This document shows, piece after piece, positions 41,634 to 50,992 of a stretch of 64,000 nucleotides of DNA. Below the pieces are notes generated by a model. It ran no database searches and had not been told where the DNA came from. It saw nothing but the letters and a program-made list of their open reading frames with translations. Made by a program: the position numbers and the translations under genes. Origin of the DNA: Bacteroides sp. GTDB lineage: Bacteria; Bacteroidota; Bacteroidia; Bacteroidales; Muribaculaceae. The stretch is taken from the NCBI GenBank assembly GCA_014801865.1, contig JAAVDH010000044.1, positions 1 through 64,000 on the forward strand, in the 5' to 3' direction. How positions within the stretch are numbered: the first letter of the stretch is position 1; every line of letters begins with the position of its first letter.

Positions 41634-43427
41634 ATGACTGAAGAACTGAAAACTTCACCCATCGAGGATTTCGACTGGGAAGCCTATGAAAAGGGCGAGA
41701 CTCAGGGCGCAAAGACTCGCGAGGAGCTCACCAAAACTTACGATGAGAGCCTCAACACCGTCAAGGACAAAGAAGTAATCGAAGGTACCATCATCGCCCT
41801 CAACAAGCGCGAAGCAGTGGTTAACATCGGATACAAGAGCGACGGTATCATCCCCATGAACGAATTCCGCTACAATCCCGACATCAAGATCGGCGACACC
41901 GTGGAAGTGTTCATCGAAAACCAGGAGGACAAGAAAGGCCAGCTCATCCTCTCACACCGCAAGGCCCGCGCCGCCCGCTCATGGGAGCGCATCAACCAGG
42001 CCCTCGAAAATGATGAAATCATCAAGGGTCTCATCAAGTGCCGTACCAAAGGCGGCATGATCGTCGATGTGTTCGGTATCGAGGCATTCCTCCCCGGCTC
42101 ACAGATCGACGTTCGTCCCATCCGCGACTACGATATCTTCGTTGGCAAGACCATGGAGTTCAAGGTAGTCAAGATCAATCAGGAATTCAAGAACGTGGTA
42201 GTGTCACACAAAGCACTCATCGAAGCCGAACTCGAGCAGCAGAAGCGCGAAATCATCGCCAAGCTCGAAAAGGGTCAGGTGCTCGAAGGCACTGTCAAGA
42301 ATATCACCACCTATGGCGTATTCATCGACCTCGGCGGTGTCGACGGTCTTATCCACATCACCGACCTCTCATGGGGCCGTGTCAGCCACCCCGAAGAAGT
42401 GGTGCAGCTTGATCAGAAGCTCAATGTGGTTATCCTCGACTTCGACGACGAGAAGAAGCGCATAGCCCTCGGCCTCAAGCAGCTCCAGGCTCATCCCTGG
42501 GATGCCCTCAACCCCGACCTCAAGGTTGGCGACAAGGTTACCGGCCGCGTAGTGGTAATGGCCGACTACGGTGCATTCATCGAAATCGCTCCCGGTGTAG
42601 AAGGTCTTATCCATGTCAGCGAAATGTCATGGAGCCAGCACCTGCGCTCAGCTCAGGACTTCATGAAGGTAGGTGACGAGATCGAAGCCGTTATCCTTAC
42701 CCTCGACCGCGAAGACCGCAAGATGTCACTCGGCATCAAGCAGCTTAAGAAGGATCCCTGGGAAGATATCGAAATCAAGTATCCCGTTGGTTCACGCCAC
42801 ACCGCCAAGGTGCGCAACTTCACCAACTTCGGTGTATTCGTTGAAATCGAAGAGGGCGTAGACGGCCTCATCCACATCAGCGACCTCAGCTGGACCAAGA
42901 AGATCAAGCACCCCTCAGAATTCACTCAGATCGGTGCCGATATCGAAGTACAGGTTCTCGAAATCGACAAGGACAACCGTCGTCTGAGCCTCGGTCACAA
43001 GCAGCTCGAAGAGAATCCCTGGGATGTATTCGAGACAGTATTCACCGTTGGTTCTATCCACGAAGGTACCATCATCGAAATGGTAGAGAAGGGTGCTGTT
43101 ATCGCACTCCCCTACGGTGTTGAAGGCTTCGCTACTCCCAAGCACCTCGTTAAGGAAGACGGCTCACAGGCCAAGGTTGACGAAAAGCTCAACTTCAAGG
43201 TTATTGAGTTCAACAAGGATAGCAAGCGTATCATCCTCTCACACAGCCGCATCTTCGAAGATGAAGCTAAGGCAGAACGCAACGAAGCCCGCAAGGCTAA
43301 GCGTCAGGCTGCTCCCAAGCGTCAGGCTGAAGAGCCCGCAGCTCTGCCCCAGGCTGAAAAGCGCGCCACCCTCGGCGACCTCGAAGCCCTCGCAGAACTC
43401 CGCGACAAACTCGCTGCCAAGAAGTAA
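41634..43427 (+). CDS. rpsA: 30S ribosomal protein S1
   Basis: This 597-aa protein is made of six S1 (OB-fold) domains at about residues 45-115, 130-200, 215-285, 300-370, 385-457 and 470-540, most with the typical GxVxxxxxxGxFVxxxxGVxGLIHISDLSW pattern (for example YGVFIDLGGVDGLIHITDLSW-type strands). A Lys/Ala/Glu-rich tail follows. Length matches Bacteroidota S1. It brings mRNA to the 30S subunit and is especially important where Shine-Dalgarno pairing is weak. Codon use is more biased (GGT, GTT, CTC) than in its neighbours, as expected for a highly expressed gene. It has its own promoter and a strong terminator. Confidence 0.96.
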   Translation: MTEELKTSPIEDFDWEAYEKGETQGAKTREELTKTYDESLNTVKDKEVIEGTIIALNKREAVVNIGYKSDGIIPMNEFRYNPDIKIGDTVEVFIENQEDKKGQLILSHRKARAARSWERINQALENDEIIKGLIKCRTKGGMIVDVFGIEAFLPGSQIDVRPIRDYDIFVGKTMEFKVVKINQEFKNVVVSHKALIEAELEQQKREIIAKLEKGQVLEGTVKNITTYGVFIDLGGVDGLIHITDLSWGRVSHPEEVVQLDQKLNVVILDFDDEKKRIALGLKQLQAHPWDALNPDLKVGDKVTGRVVVMADYGAFIEIAPGVEGLIHVSEMSWSQHLRSAQDFMKVGDEIEAVILTLDREDRKMSLGIKQLKKDPWEDIEIKYPVGSRHTAKVRNFTNFGVFVEIEEGVDGLIHISDLSWTKKIKHPSEFTQIGADIEVQVLEIDKDNRRLSLGHKQLEENPWDVFETVFTVGSIHEGTIIEMVEKGAVIALPYGVEGFATPKHLVKEDGSQAKVDEKLNFKVIEFNKDSKRIILSHSRIFEDEAKAERNEARKAKRQAAPKRQAEEPAALPQAEKRATLGDLEALAELRDKLAAKK

Positions 43428-43459
43428 ATTTCTTAAAGCATCATAACTTTGAATATCTG

Positions 43460-43500
43460 AGGCGCAGTGTCACGCACGTGACACTGCGCCTTGTATTTTT
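43460..43500 (+). terminator. Terminator of rpsA
   Basis: A 15-bp perfect stem, AGGCGCAGTGTCACG (43460-43474) with CGTGACACTGCGCCT (43477-43491), is followed by TGTATTTTTTT. Confidence 0.85.
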
Positions 43501-43504
43501 TTAT

Positions 43505-43585
43505 ATTGGAGGAATTGGAATAATCAGAGTTATTGGAGCTGAGATGGCTATTGTAGCTATTATATCTATTTTAGCTATGATAGTT
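43505..43585. repeat. Nine-unit, 9-nt-period degenerate repeat array
   Basis: In exact 9-nt register: ATTGGAGGA, ATTGGAATA, ATCAGAGTT, ATTGGAGCT, GAGATGGCT, ATTGTAGCT, ATTATATCT, ATTTTAGCT, ATGATAGTT. The array starts as ATTGGAnnn, like those at 31621 and 27202, and grades into an ATTnTAGCT variant. Confidence 0.7.
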
Positions 43586-43843
43586 GGGGCTGGGGGTGAT
43601 CAGGCAAAAAAAATTTGAGCTGTCACCATCCCCGACATTCTCACCGGAGCTGCCGGGAATGTGGGGGAGGTAGATGCTCAATCCAATCAAAATAGCTAAA
43701 CTGATCCGACTACATGCTCCTTCACCACGGGGCGCGATGAGGCATCGCCGGTCAAATCTCAATCCCTGTCTCACAGACAATAAACAAAATCAAAACGTAT
43801 GCCTCTATAACGCGGCAAAGGCTCTAAAGGTTCACAGAAAATA

Positions 43844-43875
43844 GTTGTTAATCAACACTAATTTTTGTAATTTTG
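43844..43875 (+). promoter_or_regulatory. Promoter of the TonB-dependent receptor operon
   Basis: GTTG (43844-43847), 20-nt spacer, TAATTTTG (43868-43875). The upstream AAATAGTTGT also occurs at the rpsA promoter. The leader is long (~115 nt) and has potential for a CGACCT/AGGTCG stem (43887-43892 with 43943-43948) enclosing a smaller GTGT/ACAC hairpin. Confidence 0.7.
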
Positions 43876-43998
43876 GGTGCCATTCCCGACCTGTCAGAAA
43901 CGTATGGGGGTGCAGTGTGTGATACTACTACACGCCAGGTATAGGTCGACGGATGACGGCAATGGAAATCATAAACAAAATCAATAACTACTAATTTT

Positions 43999-46725
43999 AT
44001 GAGAATCAAATTGTTTATGCTGCTTTTGCTGACAGTAGCCTTACCGGCACTGGCTCAGAAAGCCGCAATCAATGGTACCGTGGTTGACGGATATACCGGT
44101 CAGCCCGTTTCAGGTGCCGTAGTGATGCTCACAGGTCAGGGAGAGTCCGTGACCACCAATGCTTACGGCAATTTCACCATCGGCACTGCTGAGAAGGGCA
44201 CTGATGTACTTCTTGTAGGCGCCTACGGATATGCCGAATATGCACTGCAGGTGCATTTCAAGAGTGGTACCACTACCCTGCCCGACATCAAACTCACTCC
44301 CGAGAACCTCAACGACATCTACTACACCGATCAGGAGGACATGCTCTTTGACCAGTCAGTACTTGACGATGAGGAGGGCAATTCGCAGACTATCGGTTCG
44401 CTCACCGGTGCCTCGGACAATGTGTATTACAATGCCGCCAACTACGACTTCAACGTGATGCGTTTCCGCGTGCGTGGTTATGATTCGGAGTATAATACTA
44501 CTTACATCAACGGCATCAACCTCAACGACATGGCCCGTGGCCGTTTCAGCTACTCATCGCTCGGAGGCCTCAACCGTGCATTCCGCAACCGCACCACCAC
44601 CTCGGGTCTCAACTCTTCGACCTACGGATTCGGCAATATAGGCGGCAGCTCAAACATCAACACTCTTGCAAGCTCCTACTCACCCGGATTCAACGGTTCG
44701 GTAGCCTACACCAACGCCAACTACATGATGCGCGCCATGCTTCTCTACTCTACCGGAGTGAAGAGCAACGGTTGGGGTCTCACCGTAGGTGCTATCGGCC
44801 GATATGCTCCGGAGGGTATAATTCCCGGCACATTCTACAACTCGGCAGGTTACTTCCTGTCGCTCGAAAAGGTGCTGAACAATCACCACTCACTGTCGCT
44901 CACCACTTATGGAGCACCCACTCAGCGAGCCACCAACTCAGCTACCTATCTCGAAGCTTACGCACTGGCCGACAACAATCTCTACAACCCCAACTGGGGC
45001 TGGCAGGACGGCAAGAAGCGCAGCTCGAAGATAGTGGAGACTTTCGACCCCACAATCCTCCTCAACTGGATATGGAAACCCTCTAACGGTACTTCGCTCA
45101 ACACCGGTGCAGCCGTGCGCTGGGTCAACTACTCCACCTCAGCACTTAACTGGTATAACGCCGCCGATCCCCGTCCCGACTACTACCGTTATCTGCCCTC
45201 ATACTTCGCTGACAATCAGGAAGCGTTTGACCTTTATACCGACCTGTGGCATGACGAATCATTCCGTCAGCTCGACTGGAACTCGATGTATCAGACCAAC
45301 TACAACAACTCTGAGGACAATACAGGTTCGACTTACATACTCGAAAACCGTCACAGCAATCAGTTTAACGTAATCCTCAACTCAACCCTCAACCACCGTA
45401 TCAACTCAGCGATGAGCCTTCAGGGTGGTGTATCATTCAACTATACCCGCGCCAACTACTTCAAGACCATGCGCGATCTCCTCGGAGGTGACTACTGGGT
45501 GGACATCGACCAGTTCTCAGAGCGCGACTATCCCGATAATCCCGAACTGGCTCAGAACGACCTGCGCAATCCTAACCGCAAAATCTATAACGGCGACCGA
45601 TTCGGCTACGACTACAACATCTACGCCCTGCGCGCCAATGCCTGGTTACAGAATATCATCTCACTGCCCCGCTGGGATATCCACTATGGTATGAGCATGA
45701 CCTACACACAGTTCTACCGCGACGGCAAAATGCAGAACGGACGTGCACCCTCCAACTCATACGGCAAGGGTGAGACCCACCGCTTCGACGATGCTATGCT
45801 CAAGGCCGGTGCCACATTCAAGGTCAACGGCCGCAACTACATCTCGCTCAATGCCGAGTACGGTACCGTGGCTCCCCTCTTTGAATACGCCTACATCTCA
45901 CCCCGCATCAAGGACACGGCTATCGACGGCCTCAAGAGCCAGCGCATAGCCACTGTAGACCTTACCTATACATGGAATTACCGCCGTCTGCGCGGTTCTA
46001 TCGGCGGATTCTACACCGATATGCGTAACCTCACCGAGCGTACATCATACTATGACGACCAGTACTCGACATTCATGAACTATGTGCTCAAGGACGTAAA
46101 CCGCGTATATAAGGGCGTGGAACTCGGCGTAGCCTACAAAATCACCGGCTCACTCACCGCATCGTTTGCCGGCACCATAGCCTCATACCGCTACAAGAAC
46201 AATCCCATGGGTACCCGCTCGTATGAAAACGGCATGATGCCCGACGTAACCACCCGCACCTATCTCAAAAATTACCATGTAGGCGGCACACCTCAGACAG
46301 CGGCCAACATCGGTCTGGATTGGGCTGCACCCCGCCAGTGGTTCTTCAATATCAACGCTTCATGGATGGGCAATGCATACGTAAATCAGTCACCCATACG
46401 CCACGAATCAATCGAAGACCTCTGGACCGCTTATCCCTCTGAGGAAGCACTTCAGGCAGCCATCAACGAGCTGTCAAACGAGGACAAGCTCAACAATGCC
46501 TTCATACTCAATGCCTCAATCGGCAAGATAGTGTATATCAATCGTAAACTCTCGCTGAACTTCAACCTCAACGTCGAGAACATACTCAACAACCGCGACA
46601 TCATGACCTACGGTTATCAGCAGGGCCGATTTGACTACACTAACTTCAACAACATGAAGTATCCCAACCGCTACTACTTCGCTCAGGGCACCAAGGTGTT
46701 CTTCAATGTAGGCATACGTTTCTGA
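43999..46725 (+). CDS. TonB-dependent outer-membrane receptor with carboxypeptidase-regulatory-like N-terminus
   Basis: This 908-aa protein has a signal peptide (MRIKLFMLLLLTVALPALA). Residues ~23-110 form a CarboxypepD_reg-like domain (INGTVVDGYTGQPVSGAVVML). The plug domain follows (~130-245; FNVMRFRVRGYDSEYNTTYINGINLND), then a 22-strand-type beta-barrel ending in the outer-membrane signature KVFFNVGIRF with a terminal Phe. It imports a ligand through the outer membrane using TonB energy. It lacks the long SusC-specific features, and its partner genes are DUF5689 lipoproteins rather than SusD, so the substrate is not a typical SusCD glycan. It heads a three-gene operon. Confidence 0.9.
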   Translation: MRIKLFMLLLLTVALPALAQKAAINGTVVDGYTGQPVSGAVVMLTGQGESVTTNAYGNFTIGTAEKGTDVLLVGAYGYAEYALQVHFKSGTTTLPDIKLTPENLNDIYYTDQEDMLFDQSVLDDEEGNSQTIGSLTGASDNVYYNAANYDFNVMRFRVRGYDSEYNTTYINGINLNDMARGRFSYSSLGGLNRAFRNRTTTSGLNSSTYGFGNIGGSSNINTLASSYSPGFNGSVAYTNANYMMRAMLLYSTGVKSNGWGLTVGAIGRYAPEGIIPGTFYNSAGYFLSLEKVLNNHHSLSLTTYGAPTQRATNSATYLEAYALADNNLYNPNWGWQDGKKRSSKIVETFDPTILLNWIWKPSNGTSLNTGAAVRWVNYSTSALNWYNAADPRPDYYRYLPSYFADNQEAFDLYTDLWHDESFRQLDWNSMYQTNYNNSEDNTGSTYILENRHSNQFNVILNSTLNHRINSAMSLQGGVSFNYTRANYFKTMRDLLGGDYWVDIDQFSERDYPDNPELAQNDLRNPNRKIYNGDRFGYDYNIYALRANAWLQNIISLPRWDIHYGMSMTYTQFYRDGKMQNGRAPSNSYGKGETHRFDDAMLKAGATFKVNGRNYISLNAEYGTVAPLFEYAYISPRIKDTAIDGLKSQRIATVDLTYTWNYRRLRGSIGGFYTDMRNLTERTSYYDDQYSTFMNYVLKDVNRVYKGVELGVAYKITGSLTASFAGTIASYRYKNNPMGTRSYENGMMPDVTTRTYLKNYHVGGTPQTAANIGLDWAAPRQWFFNINASWMGNAYVNQSPIRHESIEDLWTAYPSEEALQAAINELSNEDKLNNAFILNASIGKIVYINRKLSLNFNLNVENILNNRDIMTYGYQQGRFDYTNFNNMKYPNRYYFAQGTKVFFNVGIRF

Positions 46726-46765
46726 TCTCTCCCATCCAACTCATAATTCCATATAACTTAAAGAT

Positions 46766-48100
46766 ATGAAACTATATAAACTGCTCCTCATGCTCACGGC
46801 CATGATCATGGCCACAAGCTGCTCAGAAGAGCTCAACAGGCCGCCCATGGTCATCCCCGAATGTGACTGGGAGCCTACCATGTCAATCCTCGACTTCAAG
46901 AAGATGGTATGGAGCAACGACCGCAACTACGCCAATGAGGTATATCGTACTCCCGGCGGAGAGGATGTGATAATCCGCGGACGCGTCATAGCCAACGACT
47001 CTACAAGCAACATCTACCAGAAGGTATACTTCCAGGATGCTACCGGCGCCGTATGTGTGTATGTCAACTCCAAGACACTCGCCAACGAATACAAGGTAGG
47101 TGAAGAGATGTTTATCAATGTCACCGGACTATTTGCCGGACGCTCCAACAACTCGTTCCAGATAGGCGCATACAGCCTATATCAGGGTACAACCGTGGAG
47201 ACCGGACGTATGGAAGAGGACGTATTCGAGGCTCACAGCCGCGTAAACGGATTCCCTCAGATAAGCAAGCTCGACACTATTACCCTTAGCCTCAACCGTC
47301 TCAACTCCATAGCAGCCAATCCTGACTCGATGATGAAGTATGAGGGACAGCTCGTGCGCTTCGACGGTGTAAGCTTCGAGGGAGGCGGTCGCCTTACCTG
47401 GGCTGACGCCGCCACCAATACCAACCGCACTCTCAAGGATGCCGCAGGTAATTCAGTTACCGTGCGCAACAGCGGCTACTCCACCTTTGCCGAAGAGGTG
47501 ATGCCCGCCGGCACAGGCTCTGTAGTGGCTATACTCGCCTATTATAGCAACGCATGGCAACTGCTGGTACGCAGCCCGGCAGACTGCATAGACTTCGACG
47601 GTGAGATGCCCGAGGAAACACCCAAGCCAGCCGACCCCGAAGAAGTGGCCACATTCGTTGCAGTTGACGGTACCGACCTTGTGTCAGGCAACTACTATGT
47701 AATGACCATCGGCAATCAGCTCGCTACGGCTATCAACTCCACTTATTCCTACGGACGCCTCGCGCTGGCTGATATTTCCATCACCGACGGTGCATTGCAG
47801 ACCAAGATGGCCAATGCCATCATGGTACTCTCTACCGACGAGGGCTACCTGCTCATCGACGGCTACGGACGATATCTGGCCATGGATGATGACGAATCGC
47901 ACAAGACCTTCCAGCTTTACAACGGTGTGCAGCCCGGATGCCTCTGGAGCGCTGAGGCCGAGGGCAACGGAACATGGCGCTTCACAAACAATGTGCGCAC
48001 AGGTTACTCCATAGCCCAGGAAGGCAAATACACCAACGTCGCACCCACGACATCAACTACGGACGTAGTGTATCCGCGTCTCTATCAGCTTGTGAAATAA
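46766..48100 (+). CDS. DUF5689 lipoprotein
   Basis: This 444-aa protein has a lipoprotein signal (MKLYKLLLMLTAMIMATSC, lipidated Cys19). The DUF5689 domain (~35-270) contains MSILDFKKMVWSNDRNY, VIIRGRVIANDSTSNIYQKVYFQD and a paired OB-like strand set that ends WQLLVRSPADCIDF. The C-terminal ~160 residues form a separate beta-trefoil-like module (YYVMTIGNQLATAINSTYSYG). It lies 40 bp after the receptor gene, in the position SusD holds in SusCD systems, so it is probably a surface lipoprotein that captures ligand for the receptor. Ligand unknown. Confidence 0.85.
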   Translation: MKLYKLLLMLTAMIMATSCSEELNRPPMVIPECDWEPTMSILDFKKMVWSNDRNYANEVYRTPGGEDVIIRGRVIANDSTSNIYQKVYFQDATGAVCVYVNSKTLANEYKVGEEMFINVTGLFAGRSNNSFQIGAYSLYQGTTVETGRMEEDVFEAHSRVNGFPQISKLDTITLSLNRLNSIAANPDSMMKYEGQLVRFDGVSFEGGGRLTWADAATNTNRTLKDAAGNSVTVRNSGYSTFAEEVMPAGTGSVVAILAYYSNAWQLLVRSPADCIDFDGEMPEETPKPADPEEVATFVAVDGTDLVSGNYYVMTIGNQLATAINSTYSYGRLALADISITDGALQTKMANAIMVLSTDEGYLLIDGYGRYLAMDDDESHKTFQLYNGVQPGCLWSAEAEGNGTWRFTNNVRTGYSIAQEGKYTNVAPTTSTTDVVYPRLYQLVK

Positions 48101-48137
48101 ATCAGAACCCCACACAACAGAAAAATAACAGACTGCT

Positions 48138-50786
48138 ATGTCATTTAAATCATATCTTTCGGCCTTCGTAGGCTCCGTGGCGGCTCTCATGGGCTTCACC
48201 GCCTGTCAGGACGACGTGGATGCTCCCTCATTCACCGCTCCCGTGGCCACCATTGAGGCCAACACCAGCATACTTGATCTCAAAACCAAGTACTGGAACA
48301 ACGACGCCAACTATATAGACACCGTGCGCCTTACCGAAAGCGGCGAACATGTCGTCATCGCCGGACGCGTCGTTTCTTCAGACAAAGACGGTAATATCTA
48401 TAAGAATCTCGTCATTCAGGATGGCACCGCCGCCCTGACACTCTCTATAAACGCCAATTCGCTCTATACCTCATATCCTATCGGACAGGAGGTGGTGGTC
48501 GACGTGACCGACATGTATATCGGTAAATACAGCTCGCTTCAGCAGCTGGGATTTCCCGACTATGCCACAGGTTACGGCTGGCAGGCAACGTTCATGCCCT
48601 ACGAATTCTTCCGCGGCCATGCGCAACTCAACGGTCTGCCCCAGCCCGAGAAGATTGACACTCTGCTCACCACCATTGACAAACTGTCAAAGGACGAGGC
48701 TTCGCTGCGTCAGTGGCAGAGCCAGCTCATACGCCTCAACAACGTGCACTTTGAGGAGGGCGGGGAAGCAGCCTTCTGTACCGAGCACAAGGTGAACACC
48801 AACCGCACTCTGGTTGATGACAACGGCAATACCATCATAGTACGTACCAGCGGCTACGCCCGCTTCTGGAGCACGATACTCCCCGCCGAAAAGGGCGATG
48901 TAGTAGGTATACTCAGCTACAACGGTTCGGGCTCATCGGCCAACTGGCAGATACTTCTGCGTTCGACAGATGACCTCATGAACTTCGGCAATCCTACACT
49001 CCCCGTAGGTACTGAAGAGAATCCCTACTCAATCATCGAGGCCGTGGCTTTCGCAGATGCAGGCAAGAACATGACCGCATGGACAAGCGGCTATATCGTG
49101 GGTGCCGTGAAGGCTGAATTGACCGAAGTGAAGAGTGACAGCGACATCGAATGGGGCGCTCCCACGGAGATGAACAATACCATTATCATCGGTCAGACAG
49201 CCGATACCCGCTCACTTGACGAGGCTCTGCTCGTTCAGCTCCCTCAGAACTCCAAGCTGCGCGAGATGGCCAACCTGCGCGACAATCCCGAAGTGTATGG
49301 CAAGCAGATACTCATCTACGGTACATTCGCCAAGGATATGGGTACATTCGCCATCACCAATAATCAGGGTACACTCAATGAATTCCGCATCGATGGCGTA
49401 GAAGCCGGAGGCGCGATACCCAACGGTAGCGGTACAGAGGCCTCACCCTACAGCGCCGCTCAGGTCAACGCTATGGGCACCTCAGCCTCACAGAGCAATG
49501 TGTATGTCAAGGGCTACATCGTGGGCTGGATCGACAACTCGTCACAGACCTACGGCGACGAAAAGAACTGCATGTTCAGCGTGCCCGCGACAGTACCCAC
49601 CAACATCCTCATCGCCAATACTCCCGACGAACAGGACTACAGCAAGTGTGTGGCCGTCAACCTTCCTTCAGGTGATATCCGTAAGGCTATCAATCTTGTT
49701 GACAATCCTGCCAATCTCGGCAAATGGGTAGTTGTCAAGGGTAATATCATCAAGTACTTCGCCCTCCCCGGCGTGAAGGACGTGACCGCCTATACACTTC
49801 AGGGCGGCAGTGCTCCCGAAAATCCCGATACTCCCGTGACTCCTGCCGACCCCGTGACCTCGCTCAATGTCAATTTCGACGGCGTTACCTCAATCAATCA
49901 GCTCACCGGATGGAGCGTGGAGACACCCTCGGGCAATAAGCCCTGGTTCTTCCGCGAAATGCAGAGCAACTATCGCGCCGAGTGTACCGCCTTCGGCAGC
50001 AACGCTCAGGCCGGAGCCGACGGCTTCGTGTCATGGCTTATCACTCCCCCCCTCAATGTGGCCGGCATGTCTGAGAAGGTTATCAGCTTCAAGACTATTG
50101 TAGGCTACTCAGGCAACGGTACTCTCGAGGTATTCGCAATGACTACTCCCGATCCTGCCACAGCCACTCTCACTCCCCTGAGCTGCACCATACCGCAGCC
50201 CACGGGACAGTTCGGCGACTGGGTACCCTCGGGCAATATCAGCCTGTCGCAGTTCTCGGGCAATATCTATATAGGATTCCGCTATAAGGCAGCTGAGGGC
50301 AGTTCGTATACTACCTACGCTATCGATGACGTAGTGGCCGGCACATCATCGTCGACAACTACTCCCGACACTCCGGATACTCCTGACACCCCCGAGCTTA
50401 CAGGCGACGGCACACAGGCTAAGCCTTATACTCCGGCAGATCTCTACAAAATCAATCCTCAGGACAGTAGTCTGCCTGCCAACTATGCCTATGGTTCAAA
50501 GTGGGTTGAGGGTGTAATCGTGGGTACATGTACCTCAAGCGTTATCTCAAGCGCAACATTCTCTGCTGAAAATGCCAGCGACAGCAATATCATACTTGGT
50601 CCTTCGGCTGACTGCAAGGATATAAGTCAATGTGTAGTCGTACAGCTGCCCACTAAGGTTCGCGATGGTTTGTCGCTTAAGCGCAAACCCGAAATGCTCG
50701 GCAAGACCGTAGAACTCCAGGGTGATATACTCAAGTACTTCGGAGGCCCCGGCGTCAAGAACATATCTGAATATGTGGTGAAGTAA
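48138..50786 (+). CDS. Large DUF5689/DUF6359/choice-of-anchor surface lipoprotein
   Basis: This 882-aa protein has a lipoprotein signal with lipobox GFTAC (Cys23). The N-terminal DUF5689 domain (~38-285) is paralogous to the preceding gene (TSILDLKTKYWNNDANY, VVIAGRVVSSDKDGNIYKN). Three OB-like DUF6359-type repeats follow: ~290-408, ~430-548 and ~760-882 (each with GYIVG or GVIVG and ending LIYGTF, VVKGNI or ELQGDI plus KYF). A choice-of-anchor J jelly roll (~575-735) sits between the second and third, joined by a TPDTPDTPDTP linker. It is the last gene of the operon with its own terminator. It is probably a surface-exposed binding protein partnering the receptor. Confidence 0.82.
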   Translation: MSFKSYLSAFVGSVAALMGFTACQDDVDAPSFTAPVATIEANTSILDLKTKYWNNDANYIDTVRLTESGEHVVIAGRVVSSDKDGNIYKNLVIQDGTAALTLSINANSLYTSYPIGQEVVVDVTDMYIGKYSSLQQLGFPDYATGYGWQATFMPYEFFRGHAQLNGLPQPEKIDTLLTTIDKLSKDEASLRQWQSQLIRLNNVHFEEGGEAAFCTEHKVNTNRTLVDDNGNTIIVRTSGYARFWSTILPAEKGDVVGILSYNGSGSSANWQILLRSTDDLMNFGNPTLPVGTEENPYSIIEAVAFADAGKNMTAWTSGYIVGAVKAELTEVKSDSDIEWGAPTEMNNTIIIGQTADTRSLDEALLVQLPQNSKLREMANLRDNPEVYGKQILIYGTFAKDMGTFAITNNQGTLNEFRIDGVEAGGAIPNGSGTEASPYSAAQVNAMGTSASQSNVYVKGYIVGWIDNSSQTYGDEKNCMFSVPATVPTNILIANTPDEQDYSKCVAVNLPSGDIRKAINLVDNPANLGKWVVVKGNIIKYFALPGVKDVTAYTLQGGSAPENPDTPVTPADPVTSLNVNFDGVTSINQLTGWSVETPSGNKPWFFREMQSNYRAECTAFGSNAQAGADGFVSWLITPPLNVAGMSEKVISFKTIVGYSGNGTLEVFAMTTPDPATATLTPLSCTIPQPTGQFGDWVPSGNISLSQFSGNIYIGFRYKAAEGSSYTTYAIDDVVAGTSSSTTTPDTPDTPDTPELTGDGTQAKPYTPADLYKINPQDSSLPANYAYGSKWVEGVIVGTCTSSVISSATFSAENASDSNIILGPSADCKDISQCVVVQLPTKVRDGLSLKRKPEMLGKTVELQGDILKYFGGPGVKNISEYVVK

Positions 50787-50811
50787 AATCCTTCTCACTC
50801 CCCTATAAATC

Positions 50812-50850
50812 CGCGGGGCGAAGCGTCGGCTGTTGACGCTTCGCCCCGCG
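50812..50850 (+). terminator. Terminator of the receptor-lipoprotein operon
   Basis: A 16-bp perfect stem CGCGGGGCGAAGCGTC / GACGCTTCGCCCCGCG (50812-50827 and 50835-50850) with a 7-nt loop, then ATTGTATTATT. It lies 25 bases after the stop. Confidence 0.8.
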
Positions 50851-50894
50851 ATTGTATTATTAAGCACCTTACTACGACACCCAGAGATGGTGGA

Positions 50895-50940
50895 CAAAAA
50901 ACATGAGGCTGCATCGGCAATAAGCGCCGTTGCAGCCTCA
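50895..50940 (-). terminator. Terminator of gpmI
   Basis: On the minus strand TGAGGCTGCA pairs with TGCAGCCTCA (outer 10 bp), with an inner GGC/GCC pair, followed by TGTTTTTTG. It lies about 50 bases after the gpmI stop and back-to-back with the operon terminator at 50812. Confidence 0.8.
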
Positions 50941-50992
50941 AAAAGTTATGATTGTGCAGTTATATTTGCTATTGGTGTTGTATTACCTCTGA

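Larger units (their letters stand above)
43428..43998. other. Long intergenic region between rpsA and the TonB-dependent receptor
   Basis: This 571-bp region holds the rpsA terminator (43460-43500), an 81-nt 9-nt-period array (43505-43585), a ~250-nt stretch in which I see nothing definite, the receptor promoter (43844-43875) and a ~115-nt leader. The reverse-strand ORF 43571-43780 has no supporting features. Confidence 0.6.

Noticed and set aside
43505-43585. CRISPR array
   Set aside because: Units are 9 nt, degenerate and without spacers, and there are no cas genes in the window.
43571-43780. 69-aa minus-strand ORF after rpsA
   Set aside because: Starts in unstructured intergenic DNA and ends in the 9-nt array; no support.
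43876-43998. Cobalamin or TPP riboswitch upstream of the TonB-dependent receptor
   Set aside because: The leader contains GGGTGCC and a G-rich stretch, but no B12 box (GCCACTG) and no CTGAGA-type TPP core in the right order.
43999-50786. SusC/SusD polysaccharide utilisation locus
   Set aside because: The lipoproteins are DUF5689-type without SusD features (no TPR-like helical fold pattern), and no glycoside hydrolase or regulator is linked.
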